Source: Gelidibacter salicanalis (GTDB taxonomy: Bacteria > Bacteroidota > Bacteroidia > Flavobacteriales > Flavobacteriaceae). Taken from it: a stretch of 64,000 nt of DNA. Position 1 is the stretch's first letter. Every line of letters starts with the position of its first letter. The translations under genes were made by a program, and so were the position numbers. The notes under the pieces were generated by a model that saw only the letters and a list, made by a program, of their open reading frames with translations, did not search any database and had not been told where the DNA came from. This document shows, one piece after another, positions 16,255 through 25,080 of the stretch. Where the stretch lies: positions 496,001-560,000 of the forward strand of contig NZ_VORX01000002.1 in NCBI RefSeq assembly GCF_007997285.1, in the 5' to 3' direction.

Positions 16255-17343
16255 CTAAAGGCCTAAAATACGGTTTACTAATCTTTTCTTTGCCACTTCA
16301 TCATCACCGCACAACCATCGGACCACGTTATCTTCCCAAATGGCATCGCGTTCGGTTTCAGTAATAATTTCGCGTTCCATGGCGAGATCTAAAATTTTGC
16401 CTGGGTAGGACGATTGTTGCGCACTTTCCATTTCTCCCAAAGGATACGGATCATCCAAGCCCATCAGCACTTGTTTGGAGCCCTGGTTTTTAATCAGTAA
16501 TTGCAAACCTCCGGTGTCATGTACCAAAGTGTCAAAGAATATATTTTTGTGACCCACAGCTTTTCTCGGATGACTCTTACCTTCAAATAAATCTGGTCTA
16601 CCGTCAAAACCTTGAATACGGCGCCCTAAATTAATTTGTGCCAGTTGGCCACCATGGGCAAAACAGGTACGCATATTTGGGTATTTGTCTTGATACCCAT
16701 TTAAAGTCAAGAAATGATAGGCATCAGCACATTGCGCCAACATCCAAATCAAGTGAAAACGCCATGACGTATTTTCAAGTTTTATGAATTTTTCACCATC
16801 ATAGGGGTGAATTTCAACAGCCAAATTATATTTACTTGCCAGCTCAAATAGGGGTTCATTTTCTTCATCAAAAATACAACGCCAAGTCCCAATGGTATCC
16901 ATGTAATGCGTAGGTAAACACATCAGTTGCATTCCCAATTCTTCTACACAGCGTTCCATTTCCCACATGGCGCCACGAACAAAACCTGGGTGCACTACAA
17001 AACCGGAGGTGAATTTACTCGGATTTTCACGTTGAATTTTCGCATTAAAATCATTTTGAAATCGCAAGGCTTGCTTCATTTCTTCCACTCGCAATCCATT
17101 ACCGTATAATTGGGACAGATTTAAAACCACCGCATGGTCGATTTTAAAACGTTCCATCCAAGCTAATTTTTCATCTAAAAAGAAGCTTGAATCCGTGACG
17201 GGACGGCTCCAATCTTTTTGAAGCATGAATTTTCGGTCTTTATCAACCCAAAATATCCCTTTATCCTTCATGAATTGAGGAATTTCCTCAGGGTAAGGCA
17301 ATAAATGTGAGTGTCCGTTAATGCGTAGTTTGCGTTTTTCCAT
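16255..17343 (-). CDS. 2-amino-3-carboxymuconate-6-semialdehyde decarboxylase (amidohydrolase superfamily)
   Basis: Takes the unstable ring-cleavage product ACMS to 2-aminomuconate-6-semialdehyde, diverting it from quinolinate formation. The metal site of the ACMSD branch is complete: H11-x-H13, H179 (VEIHPYDGE), H230 (FAHGGQ) and D297 (GLDDPYPLGE). Length 362 compares with about 335 in Pseudomonas and human enzymes; the extra residues are in the N-terminal third. It lies next to the dioxygenase that makes ACMS, which supports the assignment over other amidohydrolases. A small hairpin stands 6 nt before its ATG. Confidence 0.9.
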   Translation of the reverse strand: MEKRKLRINGHSHLLPYPEEIPQFMKDKGIFWVDKDRKFMLQKDWSRPVTDSSFFLDEKLAWMERFKIDHAVVLNLSQLYGNGLRVEEMKQALRFQNDFNAKIQRENPSKFTSGFVVHPGFVRGAMWEMERCVEELGMQLMCLPTHYMDTIGTWRCIFDEENEPLFELASKYNLAVEIHPYDGEKFIKLENTSWRFHLIWMLAQCADAYHFLTLNGYQDKYPNMRTCFAHGGQLAQINLGRRIQGFDGRPDLFEGKSHPRKAVGHKNIFFDTLVHDTGGLQLLIKNQGSKQVLMGLDDPYPLGEMESAQQSSYPGKILDLAMEREIITETERDAIWEDNVVRWLCGDDEVAKKRLVNRILGL

Positions 17344-17349
17344 ACCAAT

Positions 17350-17367
17350 TTCCCACCAAAGTGGGAA
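17350..17367 (-). repeat. TTCCCAC hairpin directly upstream of the ACMS decarboxylase start
   Basis: TTCCCAC/GTGGGAA with a 4-nt loop, 6 nt from the start codon. It resembles the hairpins at 19135-19155 and 22673-22691 in position and TTCC/GGAA content. Confidence 0.65.
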
Positions 17368-17449
17368 TCTTATTTTTTTTCAATTATTAAAAGGAGCTTT
17401 GAGATGAGCGCCTTCAAATTTATTCCTTGATCCTGTTACAATAATAACA

Positions 17450-17983
17450 TTACTCAATCTTGACCTTTTTAGGCGGTTCCATCAACTCACCACAATTGGG
17501 ACATTTGCGTTTATCCTTGTCCTGGTAATATTTGTCGAAAATCTTTGGCATATCAGTTTCAATATTTTCCACCGTAAAGTCTTCTTCATAGAGTTTTGTG
17601 GTGCAATTTTCACAAAACCATAGTAAGGCGTCACGCATGCCTTCGGGACGTTTGTATTCGATAACCAATCCAACAGTATTGGCTTCGCGTTGCGGGGAAT
17701 GTGGGACTTTAGGTGGTAATAAATAAATATCACCTTCTTTAATATGCACATCTTTTGATGTGCCGTTATCAATAATTTTTAAAATCATATCCCCTTCCAC
17801 TTGATAGAAGAATTCTGGGGTCTCGTTGTAATGATAATCCTTTCGATTGTTCGGCCCACCAACGACCATCACAATAAAATCGCCATCCTTCCAGACCACT
17901 TTATTACCCACAGGTGGTTTTAGAAGATGTCTGTTTTCTTCAATCCATTCCTTGAAATTTATAGGAGAAACTAATTTGCTCAT
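17450..17983 (-). CDS. nbaC: 3-hydroxyanthranilate 3,4-dioxygenase
   Basis: Opens the aromatic ring of 3-hydroxyanthranilate with O2 to give ACMS. This 177-residue cupin has the Fe(II) ligands H51, E57 and H95 and substrate residues R47, R99 and E109. It also has the rubredoxin-like second site of bacterial enzymes: C124-E-N-C127 and C161-P-N-C164. All numbers agree closely with the characterised Cupriavidus enzyme. Cytoplasmic. It lies between the SDR and ACMSD genes on the same strand. Confidence 0.96.
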   Translation of the reverse strand: MSKLVSPINFKEWIEENRHLLKPPVGNKVVWKDGDFIVMVVGGPNNRKDYHYNETPEFFYQVEGDMILKIIDNGTSKDVHIKEGDIYLLPPKVPHSPQREANTVGLVIEYKRPEGMRDALLWFCENCTTKLYEEDFTVENIETDMPKIFDKYYQDKDKRKCPNCGELMEPPKKVKIE

Positions 17984-18348
17984 GGTTTTAGTTTTTGTTG
18001 GCGTTAATGAAACTTCAGGTTTTCCTGGTGAAAGCTATCTTGACCTCCATCCTTAACGCAGATTTCGATCTTAAAATTAAGTATAAAACTGCAGAACAAA
18101 AAGACTTTGTTGATGCTTATTTTGTCCTAATTTTATTGGTTGTCCGCCACATATCATAAAGCTCTTAGTTATGTCATTATGGCAACATATTTATGTTGGC
18201 ACTAATAACGAACTTTTGCTTTTATTCTGCGATAATCCTCCTGATCTGCGGGATAACCTTTCACATGCTCATGGTTTTGTATCCCGCTGATTTCGCAGAT
18301 ATTCGCAGATTTTTTACGCGTATGACAAAAAAGGGATATACAATCATT
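17984..18348. other. Noncoding stretch inside the kynurenine cluster
   Basis: 365 bp between the SDR gene and nbaC. The part next to the SDR gene is a large imperfect inverted repeat (18226-18309). The part next to nbaC has an imperfect CAGG/CCTG hairpin at about 18015-18035. No exact TAnnTTTG box was found on the minus strand, so it is unclear where nbaC transcription starts. Confidence 0.5.
18226..18309. repeat. Imperfect inverted repeat with TCTGCG arms
   Basis: Arms 18226-18254 and 18281-18309 are 29 bases each and match at about 21 positions in reverse complement; the ends TCTGCG and GCGGGAT match exactly. It resembles the CGCAGATT intergenic repeats of Bacteroidota. Confidence 0.65.
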
Positions 18349-19131
18349 TTATAACGATTTGGTGCGGCCACCATCAACTGGGAGATTAACGCCGTTGATA
18401 TATCCCGCTTTTTCACTTGCTAAAAACGTCACCGCATACGCCAGCTCTTCTGGTTGCGCGAAGCGTTTGGCAGGGACTGTGTTTTTCATGGCATCGGCGG
18501 CTTCTTCTTCCGTCTGACCAGATTTATCCGATTTATTTTTGATAATATCCGTTAAACGTTCTGTTTCGGTGGCGCCAGGAAGTACGTTATTCACGGTAAT
18601 TCCGAATTGACCAAGCTCATTGGCCAAAGTTTTACTCCAATTGGCAACGGCCCCACGAATGGTGTTGCTCACTCCAAGACCATCCAAAGGCTGCTTCACT
18701 GAAGTAGAAATAATATTGATAATACGCCCGTAGTTTTGTTCTTTCATAAAAGGAACAACCACTTGCACCAAAACATGGTTACATTTTAGATGTTGGGTAA
18801 AGGCATTTCCAAATTCTTCCAATTTTGCCGAAAAAATAGGTCCTCCGGCAGGTCCACCAGTATTATTTAAGAGAATGTGGAACCCATGATGTTTAGAAAT
18901 GAACTCAGATACTTTACGTTCCAACTCCTCGGGCTTAGAAAAGTCTGCCACAATATAACTGTGGTTTTCAGGATTGCAAAGTTCTGAAATGGTTTGCTTC
19001 AATTTTTCTTCATTTCGCGCTACCAAAGTCACCTTCGCACCTTCAGCGGCTAATGAAATAGCTGTTGCTTTCCCTATTCCTGCAGTGCTCCCGCACACTA
19101 ATGCGTATTTATTGTTTAGTTTTAAATCCAT
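18349..19131 (-). CDS. SDR-fold protein with altered catalytic residues, kynurenine cluster
   Basis: A 260-residue short-chain dehydrogenase fold with an intact NAD(P) motif (GSTAGIGKA, 14-22) and NNTGGPAGG (89-97). An ungapped comparison with FabG from GRII onward keeps Ser142 but puts Ser155 and Arg159 where Tyr and Lys of YxxxK belong (segment GVSNTIRGAVANW). The C-terminal NNVLPGATETERL and VDGG motifs are normal. Such SNxxR proteins form a known divergent SDR branch of unclear activity. It sits between the semialdehyde dehydrogenase and the dioxygenase, so a role in the pathway is likely but not defined. Confidence 0.85.
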   Translation of the reverse strand: MDLKLNNKYALVCGSTAGIGKATAISLAAEGAKVTLVARNEEKLKQTISELCNPENHSYIVADFSKPEELERKVSEFISKHHGFHILLNNTGGPAGGPIFSAKLEEFGNAFTQHLKCNHVLVQVVVPFMKEQNYGRIINIISTSVKQPLDGLGVSNTIRGAVANWSKTLANELGQFGITVNNVLPGATETERLTDIIKNKSDKSGQTEEEAADAMKNTVPAKRFAQPEELAYAVTFLASEKAGYINGVNLPVDGGRTKSL

Positions 19132-19134
19132 AGT

Positions 19135-19155
19135 ATTCCCTGTCGAGACAGGAAT
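19135..19155 (-). repeat. ATTCC hairpin directly upstream of the SDR start
   Basis: ATTCCCTGTC pairs with GACAGGAAT (one bulged C, loop GA), 3 nt from the SDR start codon. It has the same layout as the hairpins at 17350-17367 and 22673-22691. Confidence 0.7.
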
Positions 19156-19186
19156 CTTTTTAAAGGTTATTCTATATCATTTGATC

Positions 19187-19271
19187 AGAGAAAAGAGAGA
19201 AGAGAAAAGAGACGCTAATTGTGATGAAAATTTCATACTTCTCTGTTCTATATTCTCTTTTCTATATTCTT
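19187..19271. repeat. Purine/pyrimidine-biased inverted element
   Basis: An AGAGAAAAGAGA-type purine run (19187-19212) is followed by a TCTATATTCTCTTTTC-type pyrimidine run (19237-19271) that can pair with it. A related TTCTCTTCTCGCTTTTCTC stretch lies at 20817-20836, at the ridA-like gene end. Confidence 0.5.
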
Positions 19272-19343
19272 ATTAAGTATTCATTTTCAAGAAGCAAACG
19301 TTACCCGTCTTGGCTCTTGACTCTATTAATCTTGGCTCTCTTT

Positions 19344-20783
19344 CTAGTATTTTATACAAACATTCTTCGCTTCCGTAAAAAAGCGCAAAGCTTCGAATCC
19401 GCCTTCTCTGCCAACTCCGGAAGCTTTTATGCCTCCAAAAGGCGTGCGTAAATCGCGCATCATCCAAGTATTTACCCAAACGATTCCGGCTTGTAGTTGA
19501 TTGCTCATGCGCATGGTGCGTTTTAAATCATTCGTCCATAATGTTGCGGACAAACCGTATTTAACTGCATTGGCCATTTTTAAAACCTCATCTTCAGTTT
19601 CAAATGGCATAATAGTTACTACTGGGCCGAAAATTTCTTCTTGATTAACGCGACAATCGTTCGACGCCACTTCAATAACTGTGGGCTCCAAATAATAGCC
19701 GTTTTTATAATCTTTAATAATTAATTTATTGCCACCACAAAGGATATTCCCATGTTCTGACTTAGCAATTTCAATATAATTCAAGACTTTTTCTAAATGC
19801 GCTTTAGATACTAATGCCCCAATATTTGTTTCTGCTTTTGAAGGATGACCAACTTTAAGTGCTTTAACTCTAGCGACAAAATCTAACTTGAATTTTTCAT
19901 ATATGGACGCTTCCACAAAAATCCGACTGCCACACAAACAAATCTGCCCTTGATTGGCAAACGAAGAGCGCACTGTAGTTCCTAGCATGTCATTATAATC
20001 GCAGTCAGCAAAAATGATGTTCGGATTTTTGCCACCCAATTCTAAAGATAATTTCTTGAACATTGGCGCCGCTACTTTGGCGATATGCGCCCCAGTTGCA
20101 GTGCCTCCCGTAAAACTGATCGCTTTAATGTCTGGATGCTCAACAATGGCTTGCCCTGCGGTAGTTCCTAAGCCGTGAACAATGTTCAATACCCCATTTG
20201 GCAATCCCGCTTCTGTACAAATTTCGCCTAATAAATAGGCAGTCATAGGCGTGACTTCACTAGGTTTGGCAACGACGCAGTTTCCCGCGGCTATGGCTGG
20301 TGCGATTTTCCAAGTAAAAAGATAGAGTGGGAGGTTCCATGGCGAAATACATCCCACCACACCAATGGGTTGGCGTAAGGTGTAATTAATGGCATTTTGA
20401 CCAACACTCTCGTGACTTTCACTACCGAATTGGGTAATTGCATTGCCGAAAAATCGAAAATTACTGGCCGCTCTCGGAATATCCACAGCTTTGGCTAACG
20501 AAATTGGTTTCCCATTGTCTTTACTTTCTGCTTCAGCAAAGCGCTGTAAGTTCGCTTCAAGGAGTTCTGAGATTTTAATGAGAATTCTACTGCGTTCTTC
20601 CAAAGTCGTTTGAGACCAGCTTGGAAACGCCGATTTCGCAGCGCTATAGGCATTCTCTACATCCTCAGTTGACGAATTTGGAATTTGTCCATAAACCTCG
20701 CCATTGGCAGGGCAATAATTATCAATCCACTCGTCAGCAACTGGAGGTAAATATTGACCGTTGATGTAGTTTTGTATCTTCAT
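19344..20783 (-). CDS. 2-aminomuconate-6-semialdehyde dehydrogenase (aldehyde dehydrogenase family)
   Basis: NAD-dependent oxidation of 2-aminomuconate semialdehyde to 2-aminomuconate. Catalytic residues: N150 (SPWNLP), E248 (LELGGKNP) and C282 (NQGQICLCGS). Length 479 fits the family, and the C-terminal PFGGIKASGVGREGG is present. The C282-x-C284 pair and the placement beside ACMSD and the deaminase support this rather than a general aldehyde role. It stands 54 bp after the deaminase gene, so the two are probably cotranscribed. Confidence 0.9.
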   Translation of the reverse strand: MKIQNYINGQYLPPVADEWIDNYCPANGEVYGQIPNSSTEDVENAYSAAKSAFPSWSQTTLEERSRILIKISELLEANLQRFAEAESKDNGKPISLAKAVDIPRAASNFRFFGNAITQFGSESHESVGQNAINYTLRQPIGVVGCISPWNLPLYLFTWKIAPAIAAGNCVVAKPSEVTPMTAYLLGEICTEAGLPNGVLNIVHGLGTTAGQAIVEHPDIKAISFTGGTATGAHIAKVAAPMFKKLSLELGGKNPNIIFADCDYNDMLGTTVRSSFANQGQICLCGSRIFVEASIYEKFKLDFVARVKALKVGHPSKAETNIGALVSKAHLEKVLNYIEIAKSEHGNILCGGNKLIIKDYKNGYYLEPTVIEVASNDCRVNQEEIFGPVVTIMPFETEDEVLKMANAVKYGLSATLWTNDLKRTMRMSNQLQAGIVWVNTWMMRDLRTPFGGIKASGVGREGGFEALRFFTEAKNVCIKY

Positions 20784-20836
20784 AATGCCTAATTCAGTTG
20801 ATGTTAAAGAGCTAAATTTTCTCTTCTCGCTTTTCT

Positions 20837-21247
20837 CTACTCTATATTCTTTTTATAAGCCATCACCTTAATCTCCACCACCAGATCGGGATGTGGCAAT
20901 TGATGCACCGCTACTGTAGTTCTAGTAGGCCCAGTTTCTTTGTCAAAAAACTCGGCATAAGCTTTATTGTACCCAGCAAAATCATTCATGTTGACTAAAA
21001 ATGTAGTAACATCGACGACGTCTTTTAGGGTTGCACCTTCTTTGGCTAGATTTTTCTCAATATTTTTGATGACCTCACGCGTTTGAACTTCAGCATTTAA
21101 ATGTTTGGTGCCCATGACGTCAATAATGTCTACGCCTGCAATACTATTGTCGGCACGCCGGGAACTTGTGCCCGATACAAATATAAAATCGCCTACACGT
21201 TTGGTATGTGGGTAGGCGCCCCTAGGGGTTACTATTTCTTTGCTCAT
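20837..21247 (-). CDS. RidA family protein, probable 2-aminomuconate deaminase
   Basis: A 136-residue YjgF/RidA protein with the family arginine R109 ([16 protein letters not shown]) and E125 (VVEIKVMA). In the 3-hydroxyanthranilate pathway of Pseudomonas, RidA-family AmnD/NbaF removes the amino group of 2-aminomuconate to give 4-oxalocrotonate; position between kmo and the dehydrogenase supports this. A housekeeping RidA role (enamine hydrolysis) is the alternative. Only 4 bp separate it from the kmo stop. Confidence 0.87.
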   Translation of the reverse strand: MSKEIVTPRGAYPHTKRVGDFIFVSGTSSRRADNSIAGVDIIDVMGTKHLNAEVQTREVIKNIEKNLAKEGATLKDVVDVTTFLVNMNDFAGYNKAYAEFFDKETGPTRTTVAVHQLPHPDLVVEIKVMAYKKNIE

Positions 21248-21251
21248 AGGT

Positions 21252-22667
21252 TTAGTGTTTAAAATTTTTCGCTACATGATCATCTTCCAAAATCTCCTCA
21301 GTAGCACGATTTACTTTTTCTAAATTAGTTTTTAAATCAGCATCGATATTAAGTTCCCTGTCGGCAAGCATATTCAAGATGGCTTTATCTTGTGCACGAC
21401 CTCTTAACATGGCTTCTCTATAGCCAATATCTTCATTAAAGGTAACCAATGAATATTTTGACGAATAGTCATCGGGGAAATTCTTTTCAAAGGCCATTTC
21501 TAAATTGCGTTTTTCTCTAAAAATCGCATTGTTGACGTGACCTTTCATCTCATGGAAATTGTCAATAGCCAAATCAGCAATAGCGTCAGTGTCCATTTTT
21601 CGGTTTTTTTCATAGGCCTTAAAAATGGCTTCCCATCCTGCTTCGCTATTTGGTTCTCCCTCTTCTAATGCCTTGTCGAATACAACAACATCCTCAAAAG
21701 ACGCATTCATTCCTTGTCCGTAGAAAGGCACAATGGCATGAGCAGCATCACCCATCAATAAGGTGTTTCCTTTATAATGCCATGGCGAACATTTTACGGT
21801 GCCTAAAGGTGATGTTGGATTGGTGAAAAAGTCATCTACCAAGTTTGGCAACAATTCTAAGGCGTCTTTAAAATATTTTTCAAAAAACTCAAGCACCTTT
21901 TCAGGGGTATTCAAATTTCCAAAATTGTAGTCGCCGTCATCAAAACTTAAAAATAAGGTAACGGTAAAACTGCCATCTAAATTGGGTAAGGCAATCAGCA
22001 TAAAACTATCGCGTCCCCAAATATGTAGTGCATTTTTATAAGTTTGGTAGCCGCCATTTTTAGCAGGAAGTATGCTTAACTCTTTGTAACCATGAGTTAA
22101 CCAATCCTGTGAAAAACTGAATAAAAACTTCTTTCCTAAAAAATAACTTTTCCGCAATGCTGATCCAGCGCCATCTGTAGCGAAAATAATGTCAGCGTCT
22201 TCAACAAAATTTTCCTTTGTTTCATAATCTTCAAAAAGGGCTGTCGTATTTTCGAAATCGACAGATTTACACTTTTTGTTGAAATGAATATTTACATTTT
22301 GATGTTTCTCGGCTTCATTCAATAGTAAAGCATTCAAATCGCCACGAGAAATAGAATTGATAAATTCATGTTCACGTCCGCTATAAGGTGCTAGTACCGT
22401 ATTCCCTTCCAAATCGTGCAACAATCGTCCGTTCATTGGGATGCAGAGTTCTTTCACTTGTTCTTCCACACCAGCAAGTCGCATCGCTTTTAGGCCTCTA
22501 TCAGAAAGCGCTAAGTTGATGGAGCGCCCTGCACTGATGTCAACCTTACGTAAATCAGGACGCATTTCATAAAGATTTATATTAAAGCCGCGTTGACCCA
22601 ATCGTAAAGCGAGTAAGCTTCCACAAAGACCAGCGCCGATGATAAGTATATTTTGTTGTTTTTTCAT
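21252..22667 (-). CDS. kmo: Kynurenine 3-monooxygenase
   Basis: FAD- and NADPH-dependent hydroxylation of L-kynurenine to 3-hydroxykynurenine. The 471-residue chain has the FAD motif GAGLCG (11-16), the [12 protein letters not shown] segment (48-60) specific to KMO, the DG motif (FATDGAGSA) and the [14 protein letters not shown] motif (306-319). The C-terminal region has no strong membrane helix, unlike eukaryotic KMO. It is followed closely by the deaminase gene, and a hairpin stands 5 nt before its ATG. Confidence 0.95.
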   Translation of the reverse strand: MKKQQNILIIGAGLCGSLLALRLGQRGFNINLYEMRPDLRKVDISAGRSINLALSDRGLKAMRLAGVEEQVKELCIPMNGRLLHDLEGNTVLAPYSGREHEFINSISRGDLNALLLNEAEKHQNVNIHFNKKCKSVDFENTTALFEDYETKENFVEDADIIFATDGAGSALRKSYFLGKKFLFSFSQDWLTHGYKELSILPAKNGGYQTYKNALHIWGRDSFMLIALPNLDGSFTVTLFLSFDDGDYNFGNLNTPEKVLEFFEKYFKDALELLPNLVDDFFTNPTSPLGTVKCSPWHYKGNTLLMGDAAHAIVPFYGQGMNASFEDVVVFDKALEEGEPNSEAGWEAIFKAYEKNRKMDTDAIADLAIDNFHEMKGHVNNAIFREKRNLEMAFEKNFPDDYSSKYSLVTFNEDIGYREAMLRGRAQDKAILNMLADRELNIDADLKTNLEKVNRATEEILEDDHVAKNFKH

Positions 22668-22672
22668 AATAT

Positions 22673-22691
22673 GTTCTGCGAAGGCAGGAAC
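22673..22691 (-). repeat. GTTC/GGAAC hairpin directly upstream of the kmo start
   Basis: GTTC.TGC pairs with GCAGGAAC (one bulge, loop GAAG), 5 nt from the kmo start codon. Third member of the set in this cluster. Confidence 0.7.
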
Positions 22692-22798
22692 CTTTTGTTT
22701 TTAATTTCAATATAAGATTGAAAACTCTTCAAAATTGAAGCACTAACCAGAGCTTTAATCCACCTTCCTTTAAAAATGGAAGAAATTTTTAAGCATTT

Positions 22799-24094
22799 TT
22801 AATTCAAAATCTCCTTTAATTTTTCTACCAAATGATATACATCCTCAAATGAGTTGTATAATGGCGTAGGCGCACAGCGAATCACGTCGGGTTCACGCCA
22901 ATCCGAAATGACACCTGCTTGCGTTAATTTGTTGTTCAATGTCTTGTCTGCATTTTTAACTTGAATAGAGAGTTGACACCCACGTTCGTCAGGATTTGAT
23001 GGCGTGATAATTTTAATGCTGTCGTTCCCTAATTGAAGCAATAGAAACTCGAAATAACCCGTGAGTTCCTTCGATTTTGCAGTTAGTCTTTCCATGCCAA
23101 CTTCTGCGAAAATGTCTAATGAAGCTCTAATGGCTGCCATTGATAAAATAGGTGGATTGCTCAATTGCCACCCTTCTGCACCAGCAAGTTGATCAAATTC
23201 GTCGCGCATCTTAAATCGGGTGGCTTTATTATGGCTCCACCAACCTGCAAAACGGTTGAGGTCTTTATTATGTGCGTGGCGTTCATGAACAAAAGCGCCA
23301 CCTAAACTTCCGGGACCCGAATTTAAATATTTATAAGTACACCAAGCGGCAAAATCCGCACCTGAATCGTGAAGATTCAAAGCCACGTTACCTGCACCAT
23401 GTGCACAATCAAAACCAACTAAACAGCCATGTTTATGACCGAGTTGGGCGATCCGTTTAAAATCGAAAAATTGTCCTGTATAGTAATTAACACCACCAAT
23501 CATAATTAAGGCAATCTCATCGCCCTGCGTTTCCATGATGGCTTCCAAATCTTCATAATTTGCTAATTCTTCACCTTTTCTGGCTTTCCACAGAACAACA
23601 CCATCTTTCGGATCAAAACCGTGGTGCTTCAGTTGGGATTCAACGGCATATTTATCAGAAGGAAATGCATCCGCTTCAATAAGTATTTTATATCGTTTTA
23701 GTGTCGGCTTGTAAAAAGAAACCATCATCAAATGTAGATTGACCGTCAAGGTATTCATGACAATCACTTCAATGGGTTTTGCACCGACCACTTTTGCCAT
23801 GTTTTCCGTTAGCAATTCGTGATAGTGCAACCACGGGTTTTTTGCTTCAGTATGCCCTTCAACCCCTAAATTTGCCCAATCTTCCAATTCTTGATTGATA
23901 TAGTCTTTGGTTGATTTAGGTTGGAGGCCGAGAGAATTCCCGGTCATATAAATCAAGTCATTTCCATTTTTATCCTTTGGAATATGGAAGCGGTCTCTAT
24001 AAGATGCCAATGCATCGGATTGATCTAGTAGTTGCGCGTATGCTAAGCCTAATTTTTGATGTGACAAGGTGTATTTATTTTCGGTTGTACACAA
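22799..24094 (-). CDS. kynU: Kynureninase
   Basis: PLP enzyme that cleaves 3-hydroxykynurenine (or kynurenine) to 3-hydroxyanthranilate (anthranilate) and alanine. The PLP lysine is K255 (WCTYKYLNSGPG), with D229 (GFDCAH) facing the pyridine nitrogen, and TGNSLGL (51-57) and MNTLTVNLH (113-121) as family motifs. The start used here is a TTG at 24094; no ATG lies before residue 50, and another TTG in the same frame at about 24067 is possible, so the N-terminus is uncertain. First gene of the kynurenine set; no tryptophan dioxygenase or formamidase is in the window. Confidence 0.94.
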   Translation of the reverse strand: MCTTENKYTLSHQKLGLAYAQLLDQSDALASYRDRFHIPKDKNGNDLIYMTGNSLGLQPKSTKDYINQELEDWANLGVEGHTEAKNPWLHYHELLTENMAKVVGAKPIEVIVMNTLTVNLHLMMVSFYKPTLKRYKILIEADAFPSDKYAVESQLKHHGFDPKDGVVLWKARKGEELANYEDLEAIMETQGDEIALIMIGGVNYYTGQFFDFKRIAQLGHKHGCLVGFDCAHGAGNVALNLHDSGADFAAWCTYKYLNSGPGSLGGAFVHERHAHNKDLNRFAGWWSHNKATRFKMRDEFDQLAGAEGWQLSNPPILSMAAIRASLDIFAEVGMERLTAKSKELTGYFEFLLLQLGNDSIKIITPSNPDERGCQLSIQVKNADKTLNNKLTQAGVISDWREPDVIRCAPTPLYNSFEDVYHLVEKLKEILN

Positions 24095-24199
24095 AAATAA
24101 GAATTATAAGCTTAGTAAGAAGTCCTAAAAAGAGAGTTTATAAGAAGGTAAAGTGCATTTTTTTGACATTTTGTAGTGGAGGAGAATGAGGTCAAAAAA

Positions 24200-24232
24200 A
24201 AAGAGCTTCAACTTTTTAAGTGGAAGCTCTTT
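24200..24232 (-). terminator. Rho-independent terminator for the lipoprotein gene
   Basis: AAAGAGCTTC(C/A)ACTT hairpin with a nearly perfect stem. Read on the minus strand it ends in nine T residues, so it should stop transcription from 24345-25010 before kynU. Confidence 0.85.
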
Positions 24233-24344
24233 GAATATATAGAGACGCATTGCTGCGGAATATTTTTTTGATACACTATATATACGTGTTCTTTACCTGT
24301 TTTGGATGTCTGAAAGTGGCGTTTTAGCAATAGTTTAACAAATC

Positions 24345-25010
24345 TTATTGGATGACCTTGATGTTTGTAAAGTGCAGCGTCCAATCAACCTCTGGACGTT
24401 TGTGTGTTTTACTGATTTTAATGCCACTGAAATCTTCAAAATCCTCCCATGTCGTCATCATAGAAGGTTCTTTGGAATTTCCTTTGCGATATACCCATTC
24501 TTTCAGCATAAAGTCATCTCCATAATAAAAGTCGTATGCATCGCCTGGTGTATAGCCGCCTTCATTAGTATAAGTAATTGTGATCTTATTGAGTTGTGTT
24601 TTGCTGATTGGAGCCTCGGCTGCAGAAACTTCGGAAATGCTTGCTGAGGTATCCCAAACCAATTGAAAAGGTGCTAATAACCAGTATTTGTCGTTAATAA
24701 AGCTTTTATCTGCATTTAAAGAAATACTGTCGATAGATTTTCTGTTGTAAGCAACCGTGTCCTTCCCGGAAATCATCACCACGTCTTCTGACTTTGGATT
24801 CCAGATCCATGAACGTTCAAAATGAATCGTATCTCTGTCAACATTAAAAGTGAACTGTAGTTCAGATACATTTTTCCAATTTTCTAAACCATGGGCATTG
24901 GCAATTTTTTCGGCGGTGGACCATTCTTTTTCTATGACTTTAGCTTCTTCCTTTTGTTTACAGGATAACGAGAACGTGACTAATAGGACTAACAATATTG
25001 ATTTTTTCAT
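24345..25010 (-). CDS. Hypothetical lipoprotein
   Basis: The signal peptide ends in the lipobox SLSC (Cys17), so this is a lipoprotein. The 205-residue mature part is rich in beta strands and aromatic residues (FERSWIWNPKSEDVVM, YWLLAPFQLVW, DAYDFYYGDD). That resembles a LolA/LolB-type half barrel, but I do not recognise the family with certainty; similar proteins are widespread in Bacteroidota. It is monocistronic, with its own terminator downstream, and divergent from the methyltransferase. Confidence 0.75.
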   Translation of the reverse strand: MKKSILLVLLVTFSLSCKQKEEAKVIEKEWSTAEKIANAHGLENWKNVSELQFTFNVDRDTIHFERSWIWNPKSEDVVMISGKDTVAYNRKSIDSISLNADKSFINDKYWLLAPFQLVWDTSASISEVSAAEAPISKTQLNKITITYTNEGGYTPGDAYDFYYGDDFMLKEWVYRKGNSKEPSMMTTWEDFEDFSGIKISKTHKRPEVDWTLHFTNIKVIQ

Positions 25011-25080
25011 CTTTTAATTTTTTATAAAGATAAACAAGAATGCACTAGAAGGATTATATTTAAATATCAGAACAGGATAT

